From assembly GCA_902470065.1 (NCBI GenBank), contig CABRFA010000001.1, positions 41,279-105,278 on the forward strand: 64,000 nt of DNA, written 5' to 3'. The translations under genes and the position numbers were made by a program. Each line of letters opens with the position of its first letter. Positions within the stretch are counted from its first letter, which is position 1. Positions 51,944 to 60,724 of the stretch are shown here, in pieces. The stretch is from an uncultured Collinsella sp. GTDB taxonomy: Bacteria; Actinomycetota; Coriobacteriia; Coriobacteriales; Coriobacteriaceae. The notes under the pieces are model-generated. The model saw only the letters and a list, made by a program, of their open reading frames with translations. It was not told the DNA's origin and searched no databases.

Positions 51944-52366
51944 TTACAAAGTGCAGCCCACGACCTCGATTATGGCAAAAATCGGCACTAAAAACGGGAG
52001 CAATGGCAGGGAGCGCGATTTTGTGAAGAGACAGGAGAGGACCAGGGCCAGGAGTGCGACGGCAAATGCCACGATGCCACCCATAGGGTCGAGCGTGCAA
52101 AGCGCGAAGAGTGCCTTGGCATCCCCCATACCGATGCCCGGGATTTGGCGAAGACGACGCCAGAGGGACTCAGTCAGCACGAGAGCAAGATAAACAATGA
52201 CGGCAAGACCCGCGTGGTCAAGCGCTGTGTTCAAACCGAGGTCGAGCCAAACACCCGCCAACGCCGCCACGGCACATGCGCCGGCAAGCCCATTGGGAAA
52301 CCGTCGCTCTCGGGCATCAATTGCCACGCCGGCAAAGAAGCAAATCCAAAACGGGATATAAAACAT
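51944..52366 (-). CDS. Small A24-family prepilin peptidase
   Basis: A 140-aa membrane protein with the two aspartate motifs of type IV prepilin peptidases: GVAIDARERRFPNGLA at the first and PGIGMGDAKALFAL (GxGD) at the second, within five to six helices. It lacks the N-terminal methylase domain, like archaeal or Tad-type peptidases. No pilin or secretion genes are visible in the window, so its substrate is elsewhere. The ATG at 52366 has GGAGG upstream. Confidence 0.85.
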   Translation of the reverse strand: MFYIPFWICFFAGVAIDARERRFPNGLAGACAVAALAGVWLDLGLNTALDHAGLAVIVYLALVLTESLWRRLRQIPGIGMGDAKALFALCTLDPMGGIVAFAVALLALVLSCLFTKSRSLPLLPFLVPIFAIIEVVGCTL

Positions 52367-52395
52367 CGAGTACCTCCTCGAGCTGCATCGCAAAA

Positions 52396-52437
52396 GCAAA
52401 AACCACCGCAAAGGGCCTGTCCCCTTTGCGGTGGTTT
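52396..52437 (-). terminator. Terminator after the glycosyltransferase gene
   Basis: On the minus strand ACCACCGCAAAGGG and CCCTTTGCGGTGGT form a 14-bp stem around GACAGG, followed by TTTTTGC. Confidence 0.9.
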
Positions 52438-52446
52438 TGGTGGTGG

Positions 52447-53742
52447 TTATTTGGCGCCTTGCATGACCTCGTCAAGGGTAACGTTGACGGCGTGCTGCGT
52501 CGGCACCCAGTCGACCTTCAGGAACAGCGCGGCCACCGTGATGGGGATATAGCTGAACATAAAGATCGGGAAGGTAAACAGGTTAGTCACCAGACGCCAC
52601 TTTTGCGCGCAGTGAATATGCTTGTACTCAAAGATAGTCGTGAGCAGCGCCAAGATGAAGAACGTCTGATACATCATGGCGAAGGTCATAATGAGCGACG
52701 CGGCGCACGCCTGCATCTCGACTTCGGTAGCCAAGAAGCCGTGCGAAAGACCGCCCACGATCAGGAACGTCGCATTGGCGAGCATGGAGATCAGGGACAG
52801 CAGCATACCCGGGGCGATGGTCATAAACATGTCGTAGGCGGCAAAGCGATGGTAGCGGAAGGTTGACTTGACCAGATGCTTACCGTAGGTAAAGAACACC
52901 TGGTAAAAGCCCTTGGTCCACCGCATGCGCTGTTTCCAGGACGCCTTAAACGTCACGGGCTGTTCGTCAAAGAACTCCGCCGGCGCATAACCGATGCGAA
53001 TGCCGTGAATAGCGCAGAACGTGGTGAACTGAATATCCTCGGTCAGCGTATGGAACTGCCAACCGTGCATGCCCTCGATAACGCTGGCGGAGATGAGGTA
53101 GCCCGAACCCGAGACAGCGCAAGAAGTCTTGCAGATATTGCGCGCGTTGTTGAGAAAGCGCGCCTCGCGCAGGTACCAAGTAGCATTAGCTGCCGAGATC
53201 CACGAGCTGCCAAAATTCTTGGAGTTACGATAGCTCGTGACCACATGGAAGCCCTGGTCAAAGGCATCGTTCATCTTGGACACGTAATCGCGGGATATGA
53301 CGTTATCAGCATCGAAGATAAAGTAGCCTTCAAACATGTCGGGATACTCGTTAAGGATGCGGTCGAAACCAAAGTCCATGACCCAGCTCTTACCCTTACG
53401 GGCAAGGTCGTTGCGCTCATAGACAATGGCGCCCGCCTCGCGCGCAAGCTGTGCAGTGTTGTCGGTGCAGGCGTCGGCGACCACGAAGACCTCGATAAGC
53501 TCGGACGGATAGTCCTGATCCTTGATGGAGCGAACGAGGTTAGCGATCACAGCCTCCTCATTATGCGCCGCGATAAAGAAGGCATAACGATGGAGTTTTT
53601 TGGCCTTGGGAGGCGCGACCTCGCCACGAAGAGCGCCAATGACAAAGAAGACCACCTGGTACAGAAAGCAGACCGTGAGCAGCGTGACGACAATCTGGTT
53701 GAAGACCACGATGGGTGTGTTGGTTTGTAAAAAGGCGAGCAT
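52447..53742 (-). CDS. Membrane-bound family 2 glycosyltransferase
   Basis: A 431-aa processive-type GT2. One helix at the N-terminus is followed by the catalytic domain: AFFIAAHNEEAVIANLV, VVADACTDNT, FIFDADNVIS (the DxD), LTEDIQFT (TED) and QRMRWTKGF (QxxRW), then three to four membrane helices. This resembles poly-N-acetylglucosamine, hyaluronan or cellulose synthases. It is alone in its transcript, with its own terminator, so the polymer cannot be named. Confidence 0.88.
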   Translation of the reverse strand: MLAFLQTNTPIVVFNQIVVTLLTVCFLYQVVFFVIGALRGEVAPPKAKKLHRYAFFIAAHNEEAVIANLVRSIKDQDYPSELIEVFVVADACTDNTAQLAREAGAIVYERNDLARKGKSWVMDFGFDRILNEYPDMFEGYFIFDADNVISRDYVSKMNDAFDQGFHVVTSYRNSKNFGSSWISAANATWYLREARFLNNARNICKTSCAVSGSGYLISASVIEGMHGWQFHTLTEDIQFTTFCAIHGIRIGYAPAEFFDEQPVTFKASWKQRMRWTKGFYQVFFTYGKHLVKSTFRYHRFAAYDMFMTIAPGMLLSLISMLANATFLIVGGLSHGFLATEVEMQACAASLIMTFAMMYQTFFILALLTTIFEYKHIHCAQKWRLVTNLFTFPIFMFSYIPITVAALFLKVDWVPTQHAVNVTLDEVMQGAK

Positions 53743-53824
53743 GCAGGCTCCCGAGAACGCGTTACGTAAACAACCGTATATCTTACCGCAGGCTTACCGA
53801 GTTCAAGAAACCACCTAATACTGG

Positions 53825-54838
53825 CTAGGCTTCGAGAAGACCGAGCTGCGGAACGATTTCATCTCCAGCGGCAGTACGACCGAGTGAGCGAGGAGCCAGG
53901 TCGTCGAGAACCGCGGCAAGATCCCACGGCAGCTCATCGCGGCACTCAATACGCTCCCCCGTCACAGGATGGTCGAATGCGACGCGCCAGGAATGAAGGA
54001 ATTGCCTGGTCAGACCCTGATCGGCGCGTGCATCGCACTTGCCGTAGAGCGGATCGCCCACGCAGGCATGGTTGATATGGCGCATATGCACGCGAATCTG
54101 ATGTGTGCGGCCCGTAAACAGGTGGCACTCGACGAGCGTATAGCCGTCGTCAAAACGCATGGAATCGAAGCGCTCGAGGACCTTAAAGGTCGTAATGGCC
54201 TGGCGCGCGAAAGGATCGTCAGAAACCGCCATCTTGACACGGTCGCGCGTCGATCGGGCAATACCGGTGTTAATGGTTCCCTCGTCCATGGCGATGTGCC
54301 CGTGGACAAGCGTGATATAGCGGCGGTCGAGTGTGCGCGTACGGATAAGATTTTGGAGCGCGCGCTGGGTGTCGTCGTCTTTTGCCGCGAGCATAAGGCC
54401 CGAGGTATCGCGATCCAAACGATGCACGATACCGGGGCGATCCTCGCCCTGCACGGTGCCCAGATGGTCGATACCGCAGTGATAGACCAGGGCATTCGCG
54501 AGCGTACCGCTCTCATGACCATGCGCAGGATGGCACACAAGGCCACGCTGCTTGGAGAGCACAATGAGATAGTCGTCCTCATAGCGAATGTCGAGCGGGA
54601 TGGCCTCGGGAATCACATCGGTGGGATCGTGCGGCTCAGGCAAATCGACCGAAATGCGGTCACCGACGCGTACGGCATACTTTTTTGACAGACAAGTCTC
54701 GCCGTTCACGATTACTGCGCCGCCCTCGATCAGATGCGCGCAGGCAGAGCGCGTGGGACAGCCGTCGTTGGCACCCAGAAAGGCGTCGAGACGCTGGCCA
54801 GAGCAATCGTCGGCAACAAGAATATGGATGTCGGCCAT
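53825..54838 (-). CDS. RluA/RluD-family pseudouridine synthase
   Basis: A 337-aa enzyme with an S4 domain at 1-75 (QRLDAFLG, VIVNGETCLSKKYAVRVGD) and the RluA catalytic core with GIVHRLDRDTSGLML (catalytic Asp), TLDRRYITLVHG and FTGRTHQIRVHM. It isomerises uridines in 23S rRNA; RluD is the likely role. It overlaps lspA by one base, the common lspA-rluD pair. Confidence 0.93.
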   Translation of the reverse strand: MADIHILVADDCSGQRLDAFLGANDGCPTRSACAHLIEGGAVIVNGETCLSKKYAVRVGDRISVDLPEPHDPTDVIPEAIPLDIRYEDDYLIVLSKQRGLVCHPAHGHESGTLANALVYHCGIDHLGTVQGEDRPGIVHRLDRDTSGLMLAAKDDDTQRALQNLIRTRTLDRRYITLVHGHIAMDEGTINTGIARSTRDRVKMAVSDDPFARQAITTFKVLERFDSMRFDDGYTLVECHLFTGRTHQIRVHMRHINHACVGDPLYGKCDARADQGLTRQFLHSWRVAFDHPVTGERIECRDELPWDLAAVLDDLAPRSLGRTAAGDEIVPQLGLLEA

Positions 54839-55437
54839 TAACGCTCATTCCTTTCGCGAATCTTGCGGGCACGCTCCCCACGCTGCTTGGCTTTGCGCTT
54901 GGCGCAGGCCTCATCACGGGCATTGAGCTCGGCAGTCGCATCGACTTCGCGGGCCGCAGGGCTCAAGAACATGTAGCCGATAAGGGCAAGCACAACGCCT
55001 ACGGTGATGCCGATATCGGCCACGTTAAAGACGGGAAAGTCGATGAAGGTGGTGGCAATAAAATCGGTCACAAAGCCAAAAGTCAGACGGTCGATTGCGT
55101 TGCCAATGGCGCCGCCCGCGACCATAGCCATGCCTACCACCTCAAGACGAGCGAGCTGAGGCGCACGGAGCAAGTACACGGCAATAGCGACAATGACCGC
55201 AAGCGCCAACACAGCGAACACGACGCCATGACCCTCGCCCATGCTAAAGGCGGCTCCGATATTGCGGACAAATAGAAAGTCGATCACACCGGGGATAACA
55301 GTCACATGCAAAGCGTCGCCCACGGCACGAACCGCAAGCTTGGTCAGCTGGTCAACAAGCAGCACAACCAGCGCCACCCCACCAGCAACACCCAACCGCC
55401 AACGCAAAGGCGGCGTCATATCCCCAGTACGACCCAA
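54838..55437 (-). CDS. lspA: Lipoprotein signal peptidase (signal peptidase II)
   Basis: Removes signal peptides from diacylated prolipoproteins, such as those encoded at 12998-16179. The protein has VDQLTKLAV in the first helix region, NIGAAFSM, GGAIGNAIDRLTFGFVTDFI with the first catalytic Asp, and FNVADIGI with the second. The last 45 residues are a highly charged tail (RKAKQRGERARKIRERNE) absent from short homologues. A TTG at 55437 with AGGGG 6 bases upstream is used as start; an ATG at 55419 is the alternative. Confidence 0.93.
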   Translation of the reverse strand: MGRTGDMTPPLRWRLGVAGGVALVVLLVDQLTKLAVRAVGDALHVTVIPGVIDFLFVRNIGAAFSMGEGHGVVFAVLALAVIVAIAVYLLRAPQLARLEVVGMAMVAGGAIGNAIDRLTFGFVTDFIATTFIDFPVFNVADIGITVGVVLALIGYMFLSPAAREVDATAELNARDEACAKRKAKQRGERARKIRERNER

Positions 55438-55598
55438 ATCAATCCCCTACCCTCAAGAACATCGAATTACGTTTAACGCAGTAGATAATCATACATTGAC
55501 GCAAGCAAGAAGCGACAAATCTCCCAAGAACGGAAACACCGCAGGTAGAGCATAAATGAGCGAGCGGGTCGCATTTGAGACAAGGTGACGTGAAATGA

Positions 55599-55627
55599 AA
55601 GGGCGCTGACCTTTCGGTCGCGCCCTT
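55599..55627 (-). terminator. Probable terminator after ileS
   Basis: On the minus strand AAGGGCGCGACC and GGTC-A-GCGCCCTT form a stem with a GAAA tetraloop, followed by TCATTTC. The T-run is short. Confidence 0.6.
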
Positions 55628-55662
55628 GAAATTGAACGTCAGATTGTCCAAATGCGGCCCGC

Positions 55663-55770
55663 GCAGCGTCGGCAGGTCCGCCGTTCGGCAGAACGGCGGA
55701 ACCCCCAATTGCCGCTTAGGGGCGTTTGCAGCGTCGGTAGGTTACGGTGTTCTACGAACGCCGTAACCTA
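55663..55770. repeat. Pair of hairpins with a shared lead sequence at the end of ileS
   Basis: GCAGCGTCGGyAGGT occurs at 55663-55677 and 55728-55742. Each copy runs into a hairpin: TCCGCCGTT/AACGGCGGA (55677-55700) and TAGGTTACGG/CCGTAACCTA (55738-55770). The second one includes the ileS stop codon. The rest of the 330-base gap before lspA holds one more hairpin and nothing else recognisable. Confidence 0.75.
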
Positions 55771-58569
55771 CAAAGCGTCGGCGCAGCGCTTGCAAATATG
55801 TGCATGGCCGTTGTACTCGCCGACGGTGGTGCGGTAGTTCCAGCAACGGTCGCAGCACTCGCCCTCGGCAGCCTCGATGGCAACGGAGAGCTCCTCGCCC
55901 TGGGTCAGCTCAACATCGGAGACGATGTAGAACTCGGCCAGGTCGACGGCCTTATCACCGGTCAGCAGCGCGTACATCTCGGCGGGAACGACCGCCTTGA
56001 CGCGAACCTGCTGGCTCTTGGTGAAGGTGCCGGCAGAACGGGCATCCTCAAGGGCCTTGGTCACGGCGCTACGGAGCTCGAGTGAGGCCTCGAGCACGCC
56101 CTCAAACTCATTGGCCTCGTCGACCGTGATGGGCGACTTGTACCAATCGAGCAGCGCGGCGTACTTCTGGTGATCGACGCAGCCGGCGGGCGCATAGGCC
56201 ATGGCCTCATCGACCGTGTAGGACAGGATCGGCTGCAGGTCGCGCATGAGCATCGAGAAGAGCTCGGCCAGCACGGTCTGGGCGCTGCGGCGCTCGAGCG
56301 AGCCGGGCTTGTCGCAGTACAGACGATCCTTCAGGGCGTCGAGATACACGTTGGAAAGCTCGGTAACCACGAAGTCGTAGAGCGCACGGTAGGCGCGCGG
56401 GAACTCGTAGCTGGCATAGGCGTCGTCGACCTCAGCCTGGACCTGGGTCAGGCGGGCAACCATGAGCTTGTCGAGCGGCAGCAGGTCGACAAAGGCGACG
56501 CCGTCAGTCTCGGGCTCAAACTGGCCCTCGAGCTCGGAGAGCAGGAAGCGCAACGTGTTGCGGAAACGGCGGTAGGCATCGGACGTACGAGCGAGAATCT
56601 CGTGGTCGATGGAAACGTCGGAGCTGGTGTCGACGGAGGCAACCCACAGGCGGATGATGTCGGCGCCCATCTCGTCGCAGACCTTATTGGGGTCGATGAC
56701 GTTGCCGAGCGACTTGGACATCTTGCGGCCCTGGCCGTCGAGCGTGAAGCCCTGCGAGACGACCGCCTTGTAGGGAGCATGGCCGTTGGCGCCCACCGAG
56801 GTGAGCAGCGAGCTCTGGAACCAACCGCGATGCTGGTCGGAGCCCTCGAGGTACACGTCCGCCGGGTACTCAAGCTCGGGGCGATACTCGCAGACGGCCT
56901 TCCAGGACACGCCGGAGTCCCACCACACGTCGAGGATGTCCTTATCGGCCTTGAGGTGATGGCCGCCGCACTTGGGGCAGACACAGGCCTCGCCCAGGTA
57001 GCTCTCGGGAGCGTCGGTGAACCAGGCGTCGGAACCCTTCTCGTGGAAGAGCTTGATGACGGCGTCGAGCGTGGCGTCGTCCATGACCTTCTCACCGCAG
57101 TCGGCGCAAGTGTAGCTGGGGATAGGCACGCCCCAGTTGCGCTGACGGCTGATGCACCAGTCGGGACGCTGCTCGACCATGGCGCCGATGCGGTTGGCCG
57201 CGTGGGCCGGATACCACTTAACGTTCTCGCGGACCTCTTTGCCAGCCTGCTCGCGCAAACCGGTCTTGTCCATCGAGACAAACCACTGGTCGGTAGCACG
57301 GAAGAGCACCGGGTGCTTGCAACGCCAGCAGTGCGGATAGCTGTGCGTGATCTTCTTCTCGAGGACTAGGGTACCGCGCTCGCGCAGGAACTCGATGATG
57401 TGCGGGTTGGCCTCATCGGTGTCCATACCGCTGAAGGGGCCACCGGTGCCAAACTCCTCGCCGGTGTAGAACTTGCCGTCGTCATCGACCGGCATGCAGA
57501 TGTCGGTGATGCCCTCCTTGAGGCAGGCAAAGTAGTCGTCGACGCCGTGGCCGGGCGAGTTGTGGACAATACCGGTACCGTCATCGACACCGACGTAATC
57601 GGCCAGCAGCGCCACGCCCTCGACACCGTCGAAGATCGGCTGCTTGTAGTGGATGTGGTGGAAGGTCTCGGCGGGAACCACATAGGGCTTGCCGTCGACC
57701 ATAACCGGAGTGTACTCCCAGCCAAACTCCTCGCAGCACTTGGGAGCCAGGTCCTCGAGCATGACCTCGGCGCGGCCGTCGTGCTCAACGGCGACGTAGG
57801 CGGCGCCGGGCTTGAGGGAAACTGCCTGGTCGGAGGGGATGGTCCACGGCGTGGTCGTCCAGATGATAAAGTCGACCGGGCCGTCGAAGTTCTCGAGACC
57901 GGCGGGCTTGGAGGTCATCTCAAAGCGCACGAAGATGGACGGGCTCGTCTCGTCGGAGTACTCGATCTCGGCCTCAGCCAGCGCGGTGTGGCAGTGCTTG
58001 CACCAGTGGACGGGCTTGTGGCCGCGATAGATCATGCCCTTGTCGAACATGGCCTTGAAGACCTCAATGTCGGCGGCGTCATGCTGGTGATAGAGCGTCA
58101 GATACGGGTTGTCCCAGTCGCCAAGCACGCCCAAGCGACGGAAGCCGGCCTTCTGGAGCTCGATGTTCTCGACAGCGAACTCGTTGCAAAGCTCGCGGAT
58201 CTTGGCCGTGGAGGTCTGGTTGAACTTCTCGGTGCCGAGCTTCTCCTCGACCTTGTGCTCAATCGGCTGACCGTGGCAGTCCCAACCGGGGACATAGGGA
58301 ACTTCATAGCCCTGCATCATCCAGTAACGGTTGATCATGTCCTTGGAGATCTTGTTCATGGCATGGCCGATGTGGATCGGACCGTTGGCGTACGGAGGAC
58401 CGTCGTGCAGCACGAACTTCTTGTGACCCTCGTTCTTCTTCAGAACCTGCTCGTAGACCTTGTTGTCCTGCCAGTCCTTGAGTCGCTTGGGCTCGGACTT
58501 GGAAAGACCGGCACGCATGGGAAAACCGGTCTTGGGCAGATTCATCGTCTGCTTGTACTCGTTTGCCAC
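55768..58569 (-). CDS. ileS: Isoleucyl-tRNA synthetase
   Basis: The 933-aa class I enzyme charges tRNA-Ile. It has PPYANGPIHIGHAMNK (HIGH), GWDCHGQPIEHKVE, the editing domain with TTTPWTIPSDQ, GRKMSKSLGNVIDP (KMSKS) and a C-terminal zinc site CDRCWNYRTTVGEYNG...CKRC. I use the GTG at 58569 (VANEYKQTMNLP) with AAAGGGG upstream; the reading further upstream runs into the leader RNA. A T-box attenuator precedes it, so expression rises when tRNA-Ile is uncharged. Confidence 0.96.
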   Translation of the reverse strand: MANEYKQTMNLPKTGFPMRAGLSKSEPKRLKDWQDNKVYEQVLKKNEGHKKFVLHDGPPYANGPIHIGHAMNKISKDMINRYWMMQGYEVPYVPGWDCHGQPIEHKVEEKLGTEKFNQTSTAKIRELCNEFAVENIELQKAGFRRLGVLGDWDNPYLTLYHQHDAADIEVFKAMFDKGMIYRGHKPVHWCKHCHTALAEAEIEYSDETSPSIFVRFEMTSKPAGLENFDGPVDFIIWTTTPWTIPSDQAVSLKPGAAYVAVEHDGRAEVMLEDLAPKCCEEFGWEYTPVMVDGKPYVVPAETFHHIHYKQPIFDGVEGVALLADYVGVDDGTGIVHNSPGHGVDDYFACLKEGITDICMPVDDDGKFYTGEEFGTGGPFSGMDTDEANPHIIEFLRERGTLVLEKKITHSYPHCWRCKHPVLFRATDQWFVSMDKTGLREQAGKEVRENVKWYPAHAANRIGAMVEQRPDWCISRQRNWGVPIPSYTCADCGEKVMDDATLDAVIKLFHEKGSDAWFTDAPESYLGEACVCPKCGGHHLKADKDILDVWWDSGVSWKAVCEYRPELEYPADVYLEGSDQHRGWFQSSLLTSVGANGHAPYKAVVSQGFTLDGQGRKMSKSLGNVIDPNKVCDEMGADIIRLWVASVDTSSDVSIDHEILARTSDAYRRFRNTLRFLLSELEGQFEPETDGVAFVDLLPLDKLMVARLTQVQAEVDDAYASYEFPRAYRALYDFVVTELSNVYLDALKDRLYCDKPGSLERRSAQTVLAELFSMLMRDLQPILSYTVDEAMAYAPAGCVDHQKYAALLDWYKSPITVDEANEFEGVLEASLELRSAVTKALEDARSAGTFTKSQQVRVKAVVPAEMYALLTGDKAVDLAEFYIVSDVELTQGEELSVAIEAAEGECCDRCWNYRTTVGEYNGHAHICKRCADAL

Positions 58570-58609
58570 GGTACCCCTTTCATGTCGTGGGCGCGCACGC
58601 CCGATGGGC

Positions 58610-58905
58610 ACCAAAAAAAGCGCCCGTCCCTGCAAGCTGGGACGAAGCGCCACAAAACGGGCTGCACGCCCGCAAAAGCTCTTCGCTTAACCACCCAGCT
58701 TAGATGCCCTCGCCCGCGTATTCGCGCGCTCGCATCCGTTACTCGGCTGGCCTGTATCGACGACCATCTCGGCGATGTCTACTAAGACGAACCTGCGCGG
58801 CACGTCCGTTGGGACCGCAGCTCCGGGGTGATTTTCATCGGTCGCATGCACGGGCTCTCAGCGCTCCCCGCTCTCTGTGGCATGCGGACGGCCGACTACT
58901 CGTCC
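58610..58905 (-). promoter_or_regulatory. ileS: T-box leader of ileS (tRNA-Ile-sensing attenuator)
   Basis: On the minus strand a stem I region has GCTGAGAGCCC and a specifier loop GAAAATCACC with the Ile codon ATC at 58832-58830. Downstream is AAGCTGGGTGGTTAAGCG (T-box motif GGGTGG, around 58701-58684). The antiterminator would pair AAGCTGGG with CCCAGCTT at about 58640-58630. The competing terminator is CGTCCC/GGGACG followed by TTTTTTT (58644-58613). Of the 487-base gap up to the next gene, the rest (58906-59056) holds only the two divergent promoter regions, where I see no strong -10/-35 pair. Confidence 0.85.
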
Positions 58906-59056
58906 CCATCAACGCTTATGCGCTGTATGGTAGCACGGTCAACGCCGGCGAAAAACCCTCAACACTGGTTTCATACGTAAGAAATTTCTCGTGGTCGTTA
59001 GCCTTCTCTAGGAGCAAAATACCTGAAAGCACTCCATCTAACGAAAGAAGGCACCT

Positions 59057-60139
59057 ATGCGCACGATTGGAATGAGCGACTATACCGTCGGCGAGGACTG
59101 CTTTGACGAGCTGCCCGGCGCGCTGGCCGAGTACGGAGCGACCAAGGTCGCCATAATTGGCGGCAAGCGAGCACTGGCTGCCGCGCTGCCCGGCATCGAA
59201 GCTGCGCTGGCAGGCACCGACGTCGAGATTCTGGAGACGCGCGTCTACGGCACCAACAGTACGCGCGCCAATATCGCCAAGGTCGTGAACTCCCCCGCTT
59301 GCCAGCAGGCAGACGTGCTAATCGCCTGCGGCGGCGGCAAGGCACTCGACACCGTCAAGACAGCGGCCATCGAGCTCAAGAAGATTGTCTTTACCGTGCC
59401 GACGATTTGCTCTAACTGTTCCGCCGCGACCGCCATTGCCGTCGTCTACAACGACGATGGATCGCTCGAGGGCTATTCGTACCCCAACCGACCGGCGCAC
59501 ATCTTCATCAATCCCAAGATCATCGCCGAGGCTCCGGCAGAGTACTTCTGGGCCGGCGTGGGCGACGCCCTGTCCAAGCAGCCCGAGGTCGAGTACGCCA
59601 CGAGCGCCGGCGACCTGGAGCACACCGCCGGCCTTGGCCTGGCTCTTGCCCACACCTGTTCCGAGCCGCTGTTTACCTACGGTGTTCAGGGTCTTGAGGA
59701 CGTTCGTCAGAATCTGTCGAGCGAGGCCGTCAAGCAGATCGCGCTCGACATCGTGGTCAACACGGGCTATGTCTCGAACCTGACCAACCAGAACGATTAC
59801 TACTACAACTCGAGCGTGGCGCACGCGTTCTACAACGCCACCTGCAGCATTCCGCGTGAGGGCACCTACCTGCACGGCGAAGTCGTAAGCCTGGGCGTGC
59901 TGGTGTTGTTCGCCTACACGGGCGACACCGAGAACCTTAAGCGCTATGCTGCCTTCAACAAGCAGATGGGGCTACCCGTAACGCTTGAGCAGGTCGGGCT
60001 TACCGAGACTGATATCCCTGCCCTGTGCGAGTACGCGCACGCCACCAACGAGTGGAAGCAAGGCAACCCGGAGCCCTTCACCGACGAGAAATTCGCCGCC
60101 GCCATCAAAGCCGCCAACGCCTACGGCCACACGCTCTAG
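59057..60139 (+). CDS. gldA: Glycerol dehydrogenase-like iron/zinc alcohol dehydrogenase
   Basis: A 360-aa GldA-type enzyme that would oxidise glycerol to dihydroxyacetone with NAD. It has the nucleotide-binding CGGGKALDTVK near residue 91, VPTICSNCSAATAIAVVYNDDG, the metal ligands in GVGDALSKQPE (Asp), LALAHTCSEPL (His) and GTYLHGEVVSLGV (His). AGAAGG lies upstream of the ATG. It stands alone with its own terminator, divergent from ileS, so the physiological substrate could be another small diol or hydroxy acid. Confidence 0.88.
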   Translation: MRTIGMSDYTVGEDCFDELPGALAEYGATKVAIIGGKRALAAALPGIEAALAGTDVEILETRVYGTNSTRANIAKVVNSPACQQADVLIACGGGKALDTVKTAAIELKKIVFTVPTICSNCSAATAIAVVYNDDGSLEGYSYPNRPAHIFINPKIIAEAPAEYFWAGVGDALSKQPEVEYATSAGDLEHTAGLGLALAHTCSEPLFTYGVQGLEDVRQNLSSEAVKQIALDIVVNTGYVSNLTNQNDYYYNSSVAHAFYNATCSIPREGTYLHGEVVSLGVLVLFAYTGDTENLKRYAAFNKQMGLPVTLEQVGLTETDIPALCEYAHATNEWKQGNPEPFTDEKFAAAIKAANAYGHTL

Positions 60140-60148
60140 GCCTAGCCT

Positions 60149-60189
60149 AAAACCACCACAAGGGAGCAGCACCTTTGTGGTGGTTTTTT
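60149..60189 (+). terminator. Terminator after the glycerol dehydrogenase-like gene
   Basis: AAACCACCACAAGG and CCTTTGTGGTGGTTT form the stem, followed by TTTATT. The A-run on the left lets it also serve the convergent gene. Confidence 0.88.
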
Positions 60190-60643
60190 ATTGCTCCAGC
60201 ATGCTGGGGTCGAACTCGCTAGCCGGGATCACGCGATAACCGTGGCGGAGCAGTAAATCAACGAAGACACCGTTGCCCGGTGTGAGCTTTCCGCTGAATG
60301 TTCCGTCGTAGATGCGACCCGCGCCGCACGAGGGACTGCGGTCCTGCAAGACGCACGCAGCGATCTCGGACGGGCCGCCCGCCTGCTCGCACATATCGAG
60401 CGCACGTTGGGCACCCAGGCGAAACTCGCGATCGACCGAGATGCCCTCGCAGGTACGTACCTCGCCGTTCACAATCTCGGACGGCTTGCGCGGCGTGGGC
60501 AGACCGCCAAAAACCTCGGGGCACACGAGGAGCACCTCGGTCCCCGTGTGCTCGCAAGACTCGACCAGCTCGCGATGGTAATTATCGAGTCCGTTGTACT
60601 TGCAGCTCTCGCCCATCAAACAGGCACTCACCACGATCTTCAT
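60188..60643 (-). CDS. DUF523 protein (TudS-like)
   Basis: A 151-aa protein with three cysteine motifs: VSACLMGESCKYNG at the start, LLVCPEVFGGLPTPR near residue 40, and LQDRSPSCGAGRIYDG near 100. The DUF523 family binds an iron-sulfur cluster, and some members desulfurise thiouracil; whether this one does is unknown. The ATG at 60643 has GGGAGGG upstream. The preceding gene on the same strand is ftsH, with a terminator in between. Confidence 0.87.
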   Translation of the reverse strand: MKIVVSACLMGESCKYNGLDNYHRELVESCEHTGTEVLLVCPEVFGGLPTPRKPSEIVNGEVRTCEGISVDREFRLGAQRALDMCEQAGGPSEIAACVLQDRSPSCGAGRIYDGTFSGKLTPGNGVFVDLLLRHGYRVIPASEFDPSMLEQ

Positions 60644-60660
60644 ACATATCCCTCCCAAGC

Positions 60661-60698
60661 AAAACGCCCCATTTGAGATAGGCACTCAAATGGGGCGT
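60661..60698 (-). terminator. Terminator after ftsH
   Basis: On the minus strand ACGCCCCATTTGAG and CTCAAATGGGGCGT form a near-perfect stem followed by TTTGC. Confidence 0.85.
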
Positions 60699-60724
60699 CG
60701 ATATTTACTGTCCCGAACGCAACG

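Noticed and set aside
55439..55708. 89-codon minus-strand frame between lspA and ileS
   Set aside because: It overlaps hairpins and repeats, lacks a start signal, and shows no family features.
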